Shown: positions 7,628-15,607 of the stretch, piece after piece
How positions within the stretch are numbered: position 1 is the first letter of the stretch
Layout of the letters: each line of letters begins with the position of its first letter
Source: a virus
Direction: 5' to 3' (one strand)
Virus record (IMG/VR): IMGVR_UViG_3300035183_000733
Coordinates: 1-26,495 of that record
Length of the DNA stretch: 26,495 nt
The notes under the pieces: model-generated
Seen by the model: only the letters and a program-made list of their open reading frames with translations
Database searches by the model: none
Told to the model about the DNA's origin: nothing
Made by a program: the position numbers and the translations under genes

Positions 7628-7981
7628 AGCACCTGAAACTATACGAGCAGTTCTTAAACGAGAACAAGAAGGTAGCGGGAGATTCAGTAGCCGTAACCGT
7701 CTAACACTGGCACTATACAGGATCCGTCAACAGTAATGAAGCCCGCCTCATAGGGGAAGGCGAAGCAGCTGAAGATGGTTGTATTCGCAGAGGGCAGCTC
7801 GAACATAGACAACCCGGTGTACTTTGTGATGGACGAGGACGAGAACGAGGACAACTACAAGGTGGTAATCGACGAGAAGATGGACCTCTGGTACAACAAC
7901 CCGCATAAGGCCACAAAGGCCGAGATGGATGAGTACTACACGGAGTGGATTCCAAAAAAGGAAATGGTTGAGTACAAATGA
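7624..7981 (+). CDS. CTS-tagged protein of unknown function (frameshift near 7700)
   Basis: ATG 7624 gives MKHLKLYEQFLNENKK, a full capsid-targeting peptide, and the frame stops at TAA after 26 aa. Another frame opens at about 7697 (NTGTIQDPSTVMKPAS), contains a TAG at 7751, and continues as GKAKQLKMVVFAEGSSNIDN to 7981. One indel near 7700 plus reading the TAG as an amino acid gives one protein of about 118 aa. Without recoding, the downstream part could start at ATG 7775 (68 aa). The body is acidic (VMDEDENEDNYKVVIDEKMD). VVFAEGSSN...PVYFVMD may be part of an ART-like fold, but I cannot confirm it. Confidence 0.45.
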
Positions 7982-8007
7982 AGCACCTTAAACTATTCGA
8001 GTTATAG
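7978..8007 (+). CDS. CTS micro-ORF, 9 aa, at the end of the island
   Basis: ATG 7978 overlaps the previous TGA and encodes MKHLKLFEL before TAG. It is the first two-thirds of the capsid-targeting peptide and nothing else. The frame beyond the TAG has no protein-like character and soon meets the terminator at 8089. I read it as the broken last repeat of the tag series, a likely junction of a recombination event. Confidence 0.35.
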   Translation: MKHLKLFEL

Positions 8008-8088
8008 AGATCAGATACTTGGCGACATGCTATAAAGAGTGTCCTTTAGGACCGGCGGGATCAATAGGTATTCGCTACACCTACCCGT

Positions 8089-8117
8089 GAAGACCCGCAT
8101 CGGCGGGTCTTCTTGTT
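8089..8117 (+). terminator. Rho-independent terminator of the effector island
   Basis: A 10-bp stem (8089-8098 with 8103-8112) closed by an ATCG loop is followed by TTGTTAT. It ends the plus-strand CTS island and separates it from the minus-strand operon at 8204-10333. Confidence 0.75.
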
Positions 8118-8203
8118 ATATGCGCTGTATGACCTCTGTGACATCAAAGAATTCGCTACTCTTCTCACGAACTCCATACTGGTTTAGCGTAGTGCTTCTA
8201 AGG

Positions 8204-8767
8204 TCATGCGAAGTGTTTTATGTATTGACTTATCATCAGTGAGATCAGCATCATCTGCACCAGCATCAGTACGGAGAACGTGGCGACTGCGAGGAGAATA
8301 CCGCCCGTGGACTTTCTAACCGCAATAGCGACGTCCTCGGCGTCAATAGTGGACATCTGGAAGCCCTTGGCCAGGGCCTGCAGCTTGATGCCTATCACGG
8401 TCGCGCGCAGCGAGTGCCGCCTGCACAGGGCGTACGACAAGAACAGCAGCAGAATCGTCGGCCACAGCATTACGTCGGCCTGCCCATCCGGCATCTGCCC
8501 CTTGTCCTCCATTGCCAGCTTCATGGCGTGCATGTCCACGGCCCTTATGAGCTGCACCACGAATAGGAGCGCACCGAGCACAAGCATTATCAGGCAGTGT
8601 AACAGCGGGCGCCTCGGCGGCGGAACGATGCCGAACAGGAACTCTGTACGCAGGTCGTGCTGTTCCACGCTTACGGCTTCGTCTACGAATGCGCTCACCT
8701 CATCTTTGATGACCTGATCCTCCTCGGGGGTCAGCTGTTGCTTTTGTTCTTCGTTATTCTGGTTCAT
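8204..8767 (-). CDS. Three-helix membrane protein of unknown function
   Basis: 187 aa. An acidic cytoplasmic-type N-terminus (MNQNNEEQKQQLTPEED) is followed by three strongly hydrophobic segments at about residues 55-74 (LHCLIMLVLGALLFVVQLI), 98-115 and 156-179 (ILLAVATFSVLMLVQMMLI). It is the last gene of the terC operon and overlaps the upstream gene's end by 14 bp, so it is translationally coupled. No family is recognised. Its position suggests a role linked to TerC or to the cell envelope. Confidence 0.65.
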   Translation of the reverse strand: MNQNNEEQKQQLTPEEDQVIKDEVSAFVDEAVSVEQHDLRTEFLFGIVPPPRRPLLHCLIMLVLGALLFVVQLIRAVDMHAMKLAMEDKGQMPDGQADVMLWPTILLLFLSYALCRRHSLRATVIGIKLQALAKGFQMSTIDAEDVAIAVRKSTGGILLAVATFSVLMLVQMMLISLMISQYIKHFA

Positions 8768-9455
8768 ATTCGAGTATGTTTCTCGCCTCTGTGGCGAAGT
8801 GTTTTTCTATAAGCATTATCTTGTAGTGGCGGTTCCACCCGCCGTACGAGCTGCGCCCGAGTATCTTGTCTATCTTCGGCCACAGGTTGTTGCGCTCGAT
8901 CTTGTTGGAGACCTTGGTTATCTCGCTCTCGAGCTGCGGGTCCAGTAGCAGCGAGTGCGTCTTGTAGTGCGGCTCGACCTTCTGGGCGAACACCCACTCC
9001 TTCTGGAACACCCACTGCCAGTATCCCACCTTCGGGTTCTTCGGGTTGGTCTGCTTCCACATCTGCTGGAACATCCCTTGCTGCCTCGTGGTCAGCAGGC
9101 CATCGGTTACTATCTTGTTCCACGTCTTGTGGTCGATCGGTTTGGTGAAGTGCTGCATCGGCAGCATCTTCTTCGTCTTGTAGTCCTTGTATTGGAACTT
9201 CTTGTCCCTGGAGTACTGTGTGTTCTGTAGGTACTTGAGCAGACCCCGGTAGATGTTGGCTTCGCGGCTCTTGGCGACGTCCTCCCGGAGTACGAAGTAC
9301 CGCTTGTAACCGCTGCGCACCGGCTTCTCGAGCTCCACCAGGCGCATGCTGCGCTTGGCCCTCATCAGGCGCATGTAACGCCTGTAAGTAGATATTAGAT
9401 CCTTCTCCGCCTTTGCCTTGTCGCGCCTCTGGCGCGACTTGTCGATGTCTTTCAT
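8754..9455 (-). CDS. Basic protein of unknown function in the terC operon
   Basis: 233 aa, beginning MKDIDKSRQRRDKAKAEKD with a very basic helical N-terminal third (YRRYMRLMRAKRSMR), then a mixed region with many aromatic residues (KVGYWQWVFQKEWVFAQ). The basic N-terminus suggests nucleic-acid or ribosome contact, but no catalytic motif is seen. The start overlaps the TerC stop by four bases (ATGA) and its end overlaps the next gene, so the three minus-strand genes form one operon. Function unknown. Confidence 0.65.
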   Translation of the reverse strand: MKDIDKSRQRRDKAKAEKDLISTYRRYMRLMRAKRSMRLVELEKPVRSGYKRYFVLREDVAKSREANIYRGLLKYLQNTQYSRDKKFQYKDYKTKKMLPMQHFTKPIDHKTWNKIVTDGLLTTRQQGMFQQMWKQTNPKNPKVGYWQWVFQKEWVFAQKVEPHYKTHSLLLDPQLESEITKVSNKIERNNLWPKIDKILGRSSYGGWNRHYKIMLIEKHFATEARNILEYEPE

Positions 9456-10333
9456 TTCTTAGCCTTGTTAACGTGGTCGAGCCAGCTGTCCATCGACATT
9501 ATACCAACCGCGCCCATCTCGACCATCTCGTCCATGGAGTATCTGTCCCCTGCCTCGCTCTTGTAAATATAGCCGTTCTTCGTTTCGATTTTCTCGTACA
9601 GAACGCCGTTGTGCCCGAAGTAGTCCGGCAGCGGCGTGTTCTTGCGGCGCTTCTTCTTGTCGTGCCTAATGTTCACGACCTCCATTATCAGAGAGAACGC
9701 CATTGCCATGTACACGTAACCCTTTGGCACCTCGGTGCCGAGACCGTCGGCAAACAACGAGAAGCCTATGAGGATGAGGAACGACAGCGCGAGGATCTTT
9801 ATAGACGCGTGTTTCTCGACGACCCTGCTGATGGGCGTGAAGAAGAAGTACATGGCTATGATGGCCAGCAGCGTAGCACCGACCTGGATGTACCTGTCGT
9901 TCGACATGCCTATGGCCGTTATTGTGGAGTCAATGCTGAACACGAAGTCTATGAGCGCCATGGTCCCGACTATCTTGCCCATCGTGCCCGCCAGGCTCTG
10001 GTGCGATTCTTCTCTGTGCTCGACTTTGTTGTACAGTTCCTTGACGGCCTTGTACATCAGGAACAGGCCACCGGAAACCATTATCAGGTCGTGCAATGTT
10101 ATTTCCCTATTGACCACAGTGAGCAACGGTTTCTCCACAGCCGACAGGAACCCTGCCATCGAGATGAGTATCGTGTTCATCGCTATGGAGACGAGCACGC
10201 CGATTTTCCGGGCCCCGTTCCTTGTCTTCTTGTCCAGCTTGGACGTTACTATTGATAGGAATATCACGTTGTCCACGCTAAGGACTATCTGGAGCATCGC
10301 CAAGCCGAGGAATGATAGGATGAATTGCTGCAT
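9452..10333 (-). CDS. terC: TerC-family integral membrane protein
   Basis: 293 aa with about seven membrane segments. It carries the two acidic membrane signatures of TerC: LQIVLSVDNVIFLSIV near the N-terminus and DFVFSIDSTITAIGM in the middle. Bacterial TerC proteins act in tellurite resistance and, in studied examples, metal (notably manganese) export, including metal supply to exported enzymes. A soluble C-terminal tail (LPDYFGHNGVLYEKIET) extends beyond the core. It is first in a three-gene minus-strand operon. In a phage it could protect the cell from metal stress or alter envelope ion balance during infection, which is inference. The CorC-like CBS gene at 16171 and the K+ channel at 14125 are other ion-related genes here. 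Confidence 0.85.
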   Translation of the reverse strand: MQQFILSFLGLAMLQIVLSVDNVIFLSIVTSKLDKKTRNGARKIGVLVSIAMNTILISMAGFLSAVEKPLLTVVNREITLHDLIMVSGGLFLMYKAVKELYNKVEHREESHQSLAGTMGKIVGTMALIDFVFSIDSTITAIGMSNDRYIQVGATLLAIIAMYFFFTPISRVVEKHASIKILALSFLILIGFSLFADGLGTEVPKGYVYMAMAFSLIMEVVNIRHDKKKRRKNTPLPDYFGHNGVLYEKIETKNGYIYKSEAGDRYSMDEMVEMGAVGIMSMDSWLDHVNKAKK

Positions 10334-10354
10334 ATCTCAAGTTTTGTTCGAGGT

Positions 10355-10377
10355 CAAAGATACGGATAAAATCCAAA
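10355..10377 (-). promoter_or_regulatory. Bacteroidota-like promoter of the terC operon
   Basis: On the minus strand TATCTTTG (10362-10355) matches the Bacteroidota -7 box TAnnTTTG and lies 22 bp before the terC start. A TTTG stands 11 bp upstream (10377-10374), closer than the usual -33 element; a TTTC with 19-bp spacing is also present just beyond. Confidence 0.45.
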
Positions 10378-10447
10378 CTACGAAAGCCGACGATGGAATC
10401 TGTGGGAACATTTTTCGCTATACTTGTGTCAAACAACAGATAAAATC

Positions 10448-11005
10448 GTGGATAACAAACCAAACTGGAAGAATAAACGCTACGGGCCAAAACAGCCGGA
10501 GCACAACATCAACAAAGCGATACGTCACCCACAGGTAAGGATCACCGGGGAGGGCGTTGAATCAAAGGTGGTCAGTATACAGGAGGCGCAGCGGATGGCC
10601 GACGAGCTCGGCCTCGACCTGGTGGAAATATCGGCGACGGCGCAACCGCCGGTGTGCAGGATAGTCGAGTACGGGAAATTCCTGTACGAGATGAAGCAGA
10701 AGAAGAAGGAGATAAAGAAGAACACGCAGGAGCAGAAGACCAAAGAGATGCAGCTCACGCCGAACATCGGGGAGGCGGACATACAGACTAAGTGCAAGAA
10801 CGCCCGCGAGTGGCTGGGCGACGGCGACAAGGTGCGCTGCATCGTAATATTCAAGGGCAGGAACATCGTCTACAAGGACAAGGGCGAGATGCTGCTGCTG
10901 AAGGTTTACCAACTACTCGAGGACGTCGCCAAGGCCGAGCATCTGCCCAAACTGGAGGGCAAGCGCATGAGCATGGTGCTGTCACCTAATAGAAAGAAGA
11001 AGTGA
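10448..11005 (+). CDS. infC: Translation initiation factor IF-3
   Basis: About 185 aa covering both IF3 domains. The N-terminal domain contains INKAIRHPQVRITGEG and LDLVEISATAQPPVCRIVEY (the conserved L-x-E-I-x-x-x-A-x-P-P-V-C-R block); the linker is the lysine-rich KQKKKEIKKNTQEQK; the C-terminal domain has IQTKCKNAREWLGDGDKV. IF3 binds the 30S subunit, blocks premature 50S joining and checks the start codon. GTG 10448 gives a normal-length N-terminus; TTG 10424 would add eight residues but lies within a TATACTTG box that may be the promoter. A phage copy could bias initiation toward phage mRNAs with unusual starts (GTG, TTG, little Shine-Dalgarno). Its stop overlaps the next start. Confidence 0.9.
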   Translation: MDNKPNWKNKRYGPKQPEHNINKAIRHPQVRITGEGVESKVVSIQEAQRMADELGLDLVEISATAQPPVCRIVEYGKFLYEMKQKKKEIKKNTQEQKTKEMQLTPNIGEADIQTKCKNAREWLGDGDKVRCIVIFKGRNIVYKDKGEMLLLKVYQLLEDVAKAEHLPKLEGKRMSMVLSPNRKKK

Positions 11006-11406
11006 TGGAGAATACTGACGAAATAAATGGGCTCAAAGAGAGGCTCAAGCATTGGGAGCGCATGCGCGACGAGGCCGAGGAGGAGGCGCAGAAATGTCGG
11101 AGGGCGTTGAGGGACCTTGATATGAAGAGCGCGCTGGCTCGTAAAAAGGCCGCGGCCAGGAAGTTCATGATGATGAAAACGGGCAAGCAAGACCAAGTGG
11201 TCGCCGCAATCAGGCACATAGGAAAGACCACTACGGCCGGGCCCATCTGTGCGCAACTGAAGAAGTACTACGGGATAGACATACACAACTCGGAATTCGC
11301 TACGAATTACCTTCAGTACATAAAGGACGACCCTCGCATAATCATCACGAAGGTGAACGCCACCAAGAACACCTACTCTCTGAGAGAATGGGAAGGTAAG
11401 AAATGA
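11005..11406 (+). CDS. Coiled-coil protein with possible winged-helix C-terminus
   Basis: 133 aa. An N-terminal heptad-rich helix (LKERLKHWERMRDEAEEEA) leads to a basic stretch (RKKAAARKFMMMK). A C-terminal part (DQVVAAIRHIGKTTTAGPIC...YYGIDIHNSEFATNYL) has the spacing of a small winged helix for DNA or RNA binding. ATG 11005 overlaps the infC stop (TGATG), so it is translated with IF3. Its stop overlaps the following gene. It may be a regulator or nucleic-acid-binding adaptor; no family is recognised. Confidence 0.6.
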   Translation: MENTDEINGLKERLKHWERMRDEAEEEAQKCRRALRDLDMKSALARKKAAARKFMMMKTGKQDQVVAAIRHIGKTTTAGPICAQLKKYYGIDIHNSEFATNYLQYIKDDPRIIITKVNATKNTYSLREWEGKK

Positions 11407-11699
11407 ACGTACTGTTCGTGTGCTCGGCAAACAAGCCGAGGTCGAAGACCGCGGACGATTACTTCTCGGTGAACTTCTCGGAACACACTTTCATGTCCAC
11501 ATGGACGACATTTCTCGAAGGACATGCTGTACCGGACGGACGTGGTGCTGGTCATGGAGGAGAAGCACCAGGACACGGTGAAAATCTGCACAATGTAAAG
11601 GTGCTCGGTATACCGGACGATTTCAGGTACATGCGGAAGGAACTCATAAACGGGAGACAACGAGCGATCATGCCGCATGAGAGCGTCGATGCTGCTTGA
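11403..11699 (+). CDS. Low-molecular-weight protein-tyrosine-phosphatase-like protein (two frameshifts)
   Basis: The start MNVLFVCSANKPRSKTADDYF has the CX5RS phosphate loop of low-molecular-weight phosphatases, with C7 and R13 in place. The current frame is implausible from about 11515 to 11585 (HAVPDGRGAGHGGEAPGHG). In that stretch another frame reads KDMLYRTDVVLVMEEKHQDTV, the expected (W/A)-D-x-x-(F/L)-V-M-E-x-x-H segment of this family. The original frame then resumes with NVKVLGIPDDFRYMRKELI, matching the family's I-P-D-D-(F/Y) ending. Two compensating indels thus hide an otherwise intact domain of about 100 aa. Its substrate in the phage is unknown. It follows the IF3 operon with a four-base overlap. 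Confidence 0.6.
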   Translation: MNVLFVCSANKPRSKTADDYFSVNFSEHTFMSTWTTFLEGHAVPDGRGAGHGGEAPGHGENLHNVKVLGIPDDFRYMRKELINGRQRAIMPHESVDAA

Positions 11700-11770
11700 G
11701 CCTGCAAATTTCATGGAAGTAAATTCAAACTATCGCAAATATTAACCGAAACAAAAACTAAATTCGTTAC

Positions 11771-14038
11771 ATGATAGAAAAATACACAGATATTGAACTT
11801 ACGGTAACACGCAACCCGATTCAGTACTACGCGTTCCTCGACATCGTTAACTCGGTAGACGAGGCGCAGAAGAAAAGCATCCAAGAAATACACTTCGAGA
11901 TGCTCAACGAAATTAAAGTCCTCAGAGACAAGAGTGAGAAGATTGATAACGCCGCATCGGACTTCATGCAGGAGTCGAGACAGAATCTCAAACTAAACAG
12001 GGGACTAATCTCCACGCTCGAGCAGGAGGACGATACCTACCAGAAGTTCCACAACGAGCACCTGAACTTCGTAGTCATGCTCGCGAATCTCGTCAAGAGC
12101 ATATCCAAGACTTACAAGGACGTTTACGAGGTAGCGAGTTCTCTCAACCCTCCATCCACTATGACCATAGGTGGAAAACGTAATATCACGAAGACATTCG
12201 ACAATCTCGAACAGCTCATGGGCATGCGCACCGAGATGGACATCAACGGCCCGGCAATTGAGCGTTGGGTGAAAGACCTCGCCATATTCTACACCAATTA
12301 CGACGTAGCTTCACAGCTCGCTGGCGGTTTGTACCAGGTAGTCGATAAGTACTACAAGATGCTTGTACACAGGCATACTAAGGAGGGGATAAAGATACAC
12401 AAGGACGCAATCATAACTGACGTAGCGTACCGCATATTCGAGAACATAGACTCTCATGGAGAGGTGGAGTCTGGCCGTGACGCCAAGACTGTGTCAGCGT
12501 ATACACTGCGCAAAGCTGAGATGCTTACTGCCGCAATAAAAGACGACATGGTATTCGGCTTTATCAGCGAACCGGACACGCTGTTCAAGTTCATCGAGGA
12601 CGCGCTCATACAGCTCGAGGGATTCATGAAAAGGATAACCGAGGTGATGAAGCCGCAGATCAAGCAGGTGTTCGAGAAGTTCACGATGGCCCGCGAGGCG
12701 CCGGACGTGAAGTCGACCCTGAAGAGGTCGCTCGCGGCAATTAAAGACACCAACCCGCTGAACGTGTCGTATGTGGAGTCTACCAAGATGAAAACGGAGA
12801 CCGAAGCGATGGCCGACGATCTCACGAACGAGACCATCGAGAAGATAGTCGACATGCTCACCAACGGCGCGCCGTTTCAGGAGATAGTGCAGTACGTACT
12901 CGGGCGCAAGGCAGAGCTGAAGAAGTTCTTCCACGAGGAGAACAGCTTCTACACATGCAAGATAAGCGAGGGCAACCCGTTCATGGGCCTCGCGCCAGGC
13001 GCGCTCGAGGTTGTGCCTGCTCAGAAGCCAAGAGGCGACATATCGAAGATCCTCGGAAGCGGGTTCGACGAGGTGCGCGAGTTCGCCGACTCGATAAAAT
13101 CCTCCGCCAAATGGCACGACCTGTTCATGGCAACGAGCCCGAGCGGAACCACAGACAAATCGAACATCCTGCTCATAGGACCGCAAGGTTGCGGCAAGAC
13201 CGAGGTGATGAGAGCCATCGGCGCGGCGAAAGATAGCATTGGCATATTCGCACAGGGTTCAGACTTCCAGACATGCTGGAAGGGCGAAGCAGAGAAGAAC
13301 CCTAAGAGATTGTTCGAGGCCGGAGTGAAACTCAACAAAGAGTCAGGCAAGCATGTGCACCTCCTCATCGACGAGATAGATGCAGTTTTAAACAGCGACC
13401 GCGACTTCAGCGGGTCCAACCTGACGCTCGAGTTTCAGATACTCATGGACGGCGTTGTGTCGTACCCTAACCTCAGCGTGTGGGGCGCGACGAACAACCC
13501 TGAGAGAATCCCGATTCCGATGATACGCCGCTTCAGTAAGGTGCTCATTGTGGGCGAGCTCAACCAGATACAGCGAGTGAGACTGCTCAAGGACTTCCTC
13601 GGCTACATGCCGCTCGGAGAAATAGAGGACGCGAAGTGGGAGGAGTGGGGTCGCCAACTCGAAGGAGCAACAGGCGACGTGATACGAAAAATCGCGGACT
13701 ACCTGTGGAGGAAGAAGATGAACCATTTCGTGCACACCAAGCCTACTGAGGCGGAAGCAGTCATGCAGTACCTCACGTCCAAGGGCAAGTTCGAGATAGA
13801 CAAGTTCGACCGGGCCGAGTTCAAGAAGGTGCTCGGCAAGCATTTCCACATAGGCTCGAAGGACATTACCATGTCGGTCGAAGAGAACCTAACCAACATG
13901 GCAGTGCGCTCGGAAATCAAAACCGCGATACAGACGTACGAGAGAGCAAGACAGCTACTCGAGAGCCTGAAAGGCTCTAAGATAGTGGAACCGAAAGAGG
14001 GGATGAAAGTCGCCGAGATGTCCGAGGAGAAGAAGTAG
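11771..14038 (+). CDS. Large AAA+ ATPase
   Basis: 755 aa. Residues 1 to about 430 are mostly helical and unassigned. The C-terminal AAA+ module has Walker A GPQGCGKT (about 470-477), Walker B HLLIDEID (about 531-538), sensor 1 WGATNNPE (about 571-578) and an arginine-finger-like IRRF (about 585-588), closest in pattern to classical FtsH/Cdc48-type AAA proteins. Such enzymes use ATP to remodel or unfold protein complexes. No protease domain follows, so it may act as an unfoldase, a virion-assembly factor or the partner of an adaptor. The von Willebrand A-domain protein at 25353 is a conceivable partner, as in MoxR-vWA pairs, but the class differs. TAG 14036 is backed by an in-frame TAA two codons later. 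Confidence 0.8.
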   Translation: MIEKYTDIELTVTRNPIQYYAFLDIVNSVDEAQKKSIQEIHFEMLNEIKVLRDKSEKIDNAASDFMQESRQNLKLNRGLISTLEQEDDTYQKFHNEHLNFVVMLANLVKSISKTYKDVYEVASSLNPPSTMTIGGKRNITKTFDNLEQLMGMRTEMDINGPAIERWVKDLAIFYTNYDVASQLAGGLYQVVDKYYKMLVHRHTKEGIKIHKDAIITDVAYRIFENIDSHGEVESGRDAKTVSAYTLRKAEMLTAAIKDDMVFGFISEPDTLFKFIEDALIQLEGFMKRITEVMKPQIKQVFEKFTMAREAPDVKSTLKRSLAAIKDTNPLNVSYVESTKMKTETEAMADDLTNETIEKIVDMLTNGAPFQEIVQYVLGRKAELKKFFHEENSFYTCKISEGNPFMGLAPGALEVVPAQKPRGDISKILGSGFDEVREFADSIKSSAKWHDLFMATSPSGTTDKSNILLIGPQGCGKTEVMRAIGAAKDSIGIFAQGSDFQTCWKGEAEKNPKRLFEAGVKLNKESGKHVHLLIDEIDAVLNSDRDFSGSNLTLEFQILMDGVVSYPNLSVWGATNNPERIPIPMIRRFSKVLIVGELNQIQRVRLLKDFLGYMPLGEIEDAKWEEWGRQLEGATGDVIRKIADYLWRKKMNHFVHTKPTEAEAVMQYLTSKGKFEIDKFDRAEFKKVLGKHFHIGSKDITMSVEENLTNMAVRSEIKTAIQTYERARQLLESLKGSKIVEPKEGMKVAEMSEEKK

Positions 14039-14060
14039 AAGAAGTAAGCACATAAAGACG

Positions 14061-14096
14061 AAAAGCACGTATTTCCAGTACGTGCTTTTTATTTTG
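14061..14096 (+). terminator. Rho-independent terminator after the AAA+ gene
   Basis: An 11-bp perfect stem (14061-14071 with 14079-14089) and a 7-base loop are followed by a T-rich tract TTATTTTG. It separates the AAA+ gene from the channel gene. Confidence 0.85.
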
Positions 14097-14115
14097 TTAA
14101 AATCTCGTACCTTTA
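14093..14115 (+). promoter_or_regulatory. Possible promoter of the potassium channel gene
   Basis: TTTG (14093-14096), 11 bp, then TACCTTTA (14108-14115), one base off the Bacteroidota -7 box. It starts within the tail of the preceding terminator, 9 bp before ATG 14125, giving a very short leader. The same TTTG-N11 spacing occurs before terC and at 22154. Confidence 0.3.
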
Positions 14116-14124
14116 CATCTACCA

Positions 14125-15336
14125 ATGAACCAGGGAAGGTACATAATCATAGGAGCCACTCACACCGGCATCCAGCTAACCAAAAAGCTGAAAGGCATCG
14201 CCATATCGGTAGTGCTCGCGGATACTCGCGAATGCCCTGACAGGGACGTCAAGAGCGTATACAAGCAGCTCGACATAATTGAGGATGCTGTTGTGCTCGG
14301 CGGGGATTGTTACTTCGTGACGTTCGACGAGGACAGCGCCAACGTGCGCATGTGCCTATCGATAAACAGGCAGCACAAAGACTCTCAAATATACACGATG
14401 CTCGCGCAGGAATCGCTCGGCGATAAGGTCGCCAAGTGCATGCCGAACTTCAGGTACATAAACCCGGCAAAACAAGCGGCAAAACAGTTCGTGAGGACGG
14501 CCGTGTCGAACCCCCAGCATACAGCGGAAACCAAGTTCAAGTGGCCAAAGTTGAAGTTGAAGTTGAAGCTCGATAGTCTCGTGAAGAAAGCGATAACGTT
14601 CATACTATCGGTCATGCTCGCCTCGACACTGTTCTTTCATTTCTATGACGGGCTGCTCTGGATAGATTCGTTCTACTTCACGGTGACCATGATGGCCACG
14701 GTTGGATTCGGCGACTACTCGCTCAAGGACCACTCTGGCCTCTCAAAAATAGTCGGCAGCCTCATCATGATGTTCGCCGTAACCGGTACGGCCATAATAT
14801 TCGCTCTCGTATCAGACAGCATCATCCGTAGACGGAAAGAGCTGTCCATGGGAAGAACGAGCTACAAGGGGCACGGGCACGTTCTCGTTGTCGGCGGCGG
14901 TTCGGTCGGATTCAATGTGATAAAACTATTGCTCGAGCAGGGTGAGAAACCGGTCATACTCGACAAGACGCTCGACGGCAGATACAGCCAACAGATAGTG
15001 GACCTCGGAGTTCCGTATCTGGTGGGTAACGCGAAGGACGAACAAAACTTATACAGGGCCGGACTCGGCCAATGCAAAGCCCTTATATGCGTTACGCAGG
15101 ACGACCTCACCAACCTCGAGGTCGGACTCGACGCGAGAACCGGCAGGCCGGACTTGCGCGTGGTGCTAAGGATATACGACCAGAATCTCGCGGTCAATCT
15201 CAGGGACGCTGCGGCTATAAAACACACGCTGTCTATGTCAAACATCGCGGCAGAGGAGTTCGTGGAAATGGTATCGACGCCACAGGCGCAGGCGATAATA
15301 CAGATGACAAAAAACTCGATAAAAACAACGATATGA
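14125..15336 (+). CDS. Potassium channel with RCK/TrkA-N domains on both sides of the pore
   Basis: 403 aa. Residues 5-130 form a Rossmann-like RCK/TrkA-N domain (YIIIGATHTGIQL, acidic D33). A basic linker (WPKLKLKLKLD) precedes TM1 at about 154-172. The pore loop FYFTVTMMATVGFGDYSL holds the potassium selectivity filter TVGFGD (192-197), and TM2 is about 208-234. A second RCK domain begins HVLVVGGGSVGFNVIKLL with the nucleotide-binding GGGSVG (257-262) and D280, then VGNAKDEQNLYRAGL. This is the two-helix, RCK-gated potassium channel plan, opened by a ligand or nucleotide and built as a tetramer. In a phage it could depolarise the host membrane, affect DNA ejection or superinfection, or modulate lysis; that is inference. 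It overlaps the next gene by four bases. Confidence 0.85.
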   Translation: MNQGRYIIIGATHTGIQLTKKLKGIAISVVLADTRECPDRDVKSVYKQLDIIEDAVVLGGDCYFVTFDEDSANVRMCLSINRQHKDSQIYTMLAQESLGDKVAKCMPNFRYINPAKQAAKQFVRTAVSNPQHTAETKFKWPKLKLKLKLDSLVKKAITFILSVMLASTLFFHFYDGLLWIDSFYFTVTMMATVGFGDYSLKDHSGLSKIVGSLIMMFAVTGTAIIFALVSDSIIRRRKELSMGRTSYKGHGHVLVVGGGSVGFNVIKLLLEQGEKPVILDKTLDGRYSQQIVDLGVPYLVGNAKDEQNLYRAGLGQCKALICVTQDDLTNLEVGLDARTGRPDLRVVLRIYDQNLAVNLRDAAAIKHTLSMSNIAAEEFVEMVSTPQAQAIIQMTKNSIKTTI

Positions 15337-15607
15337 AAAGCGACTACACGTACAAAATAGACGGCACGGTACTCTTCATAGAAGACAGAGACCTGGGCAG
15401 GATGTCAGTTACCAATAACATCGAGAACGTGCTTGAAGAGATCTCGAAGGAACTGGGCACATCGATCCAGAATTACCAGGTGATATACAGAGATTCTGAC
15501 GGTAACATAGACGGGGTAATAACGCAGGGGGGGGTAAGTTTGATAAGTTCTACTATATTGGTGAGACTGACTTTTATGCGGCCAAACTAAAAATTAAGAC
15601 ACAATGA
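15333..15607 (+). CDS. Small conserved-looking phage protein (G-run frameshift at 15527-15534)
   Basis: ATG 15333 overlaps the channel stop and encodes MKSDYTYKIDGTVLFIEDRD and onward, a beta-rich small protein. At eight consecutive G bases the frame as written turns into VSLISSTILVRLTFMRPN and stops at 15590. The neighbouring frame reads GKFDKFYYIGETDFYAAKL and stops at 15607, overlapping the next ATG as neighbouring genes do. I therefore treat the G-run as two bases too long or one too short. The inferred protein is about 90 aa. Function unknown. Confidence 0.6.

Noticed and set aside
9413-10538. Long plus-strand open frames opposite terC
   Set aside because: The minus strand encodes a full TerC protein with its signatures. 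The plus-strand frames have no recognisable features and arise from codon bias.
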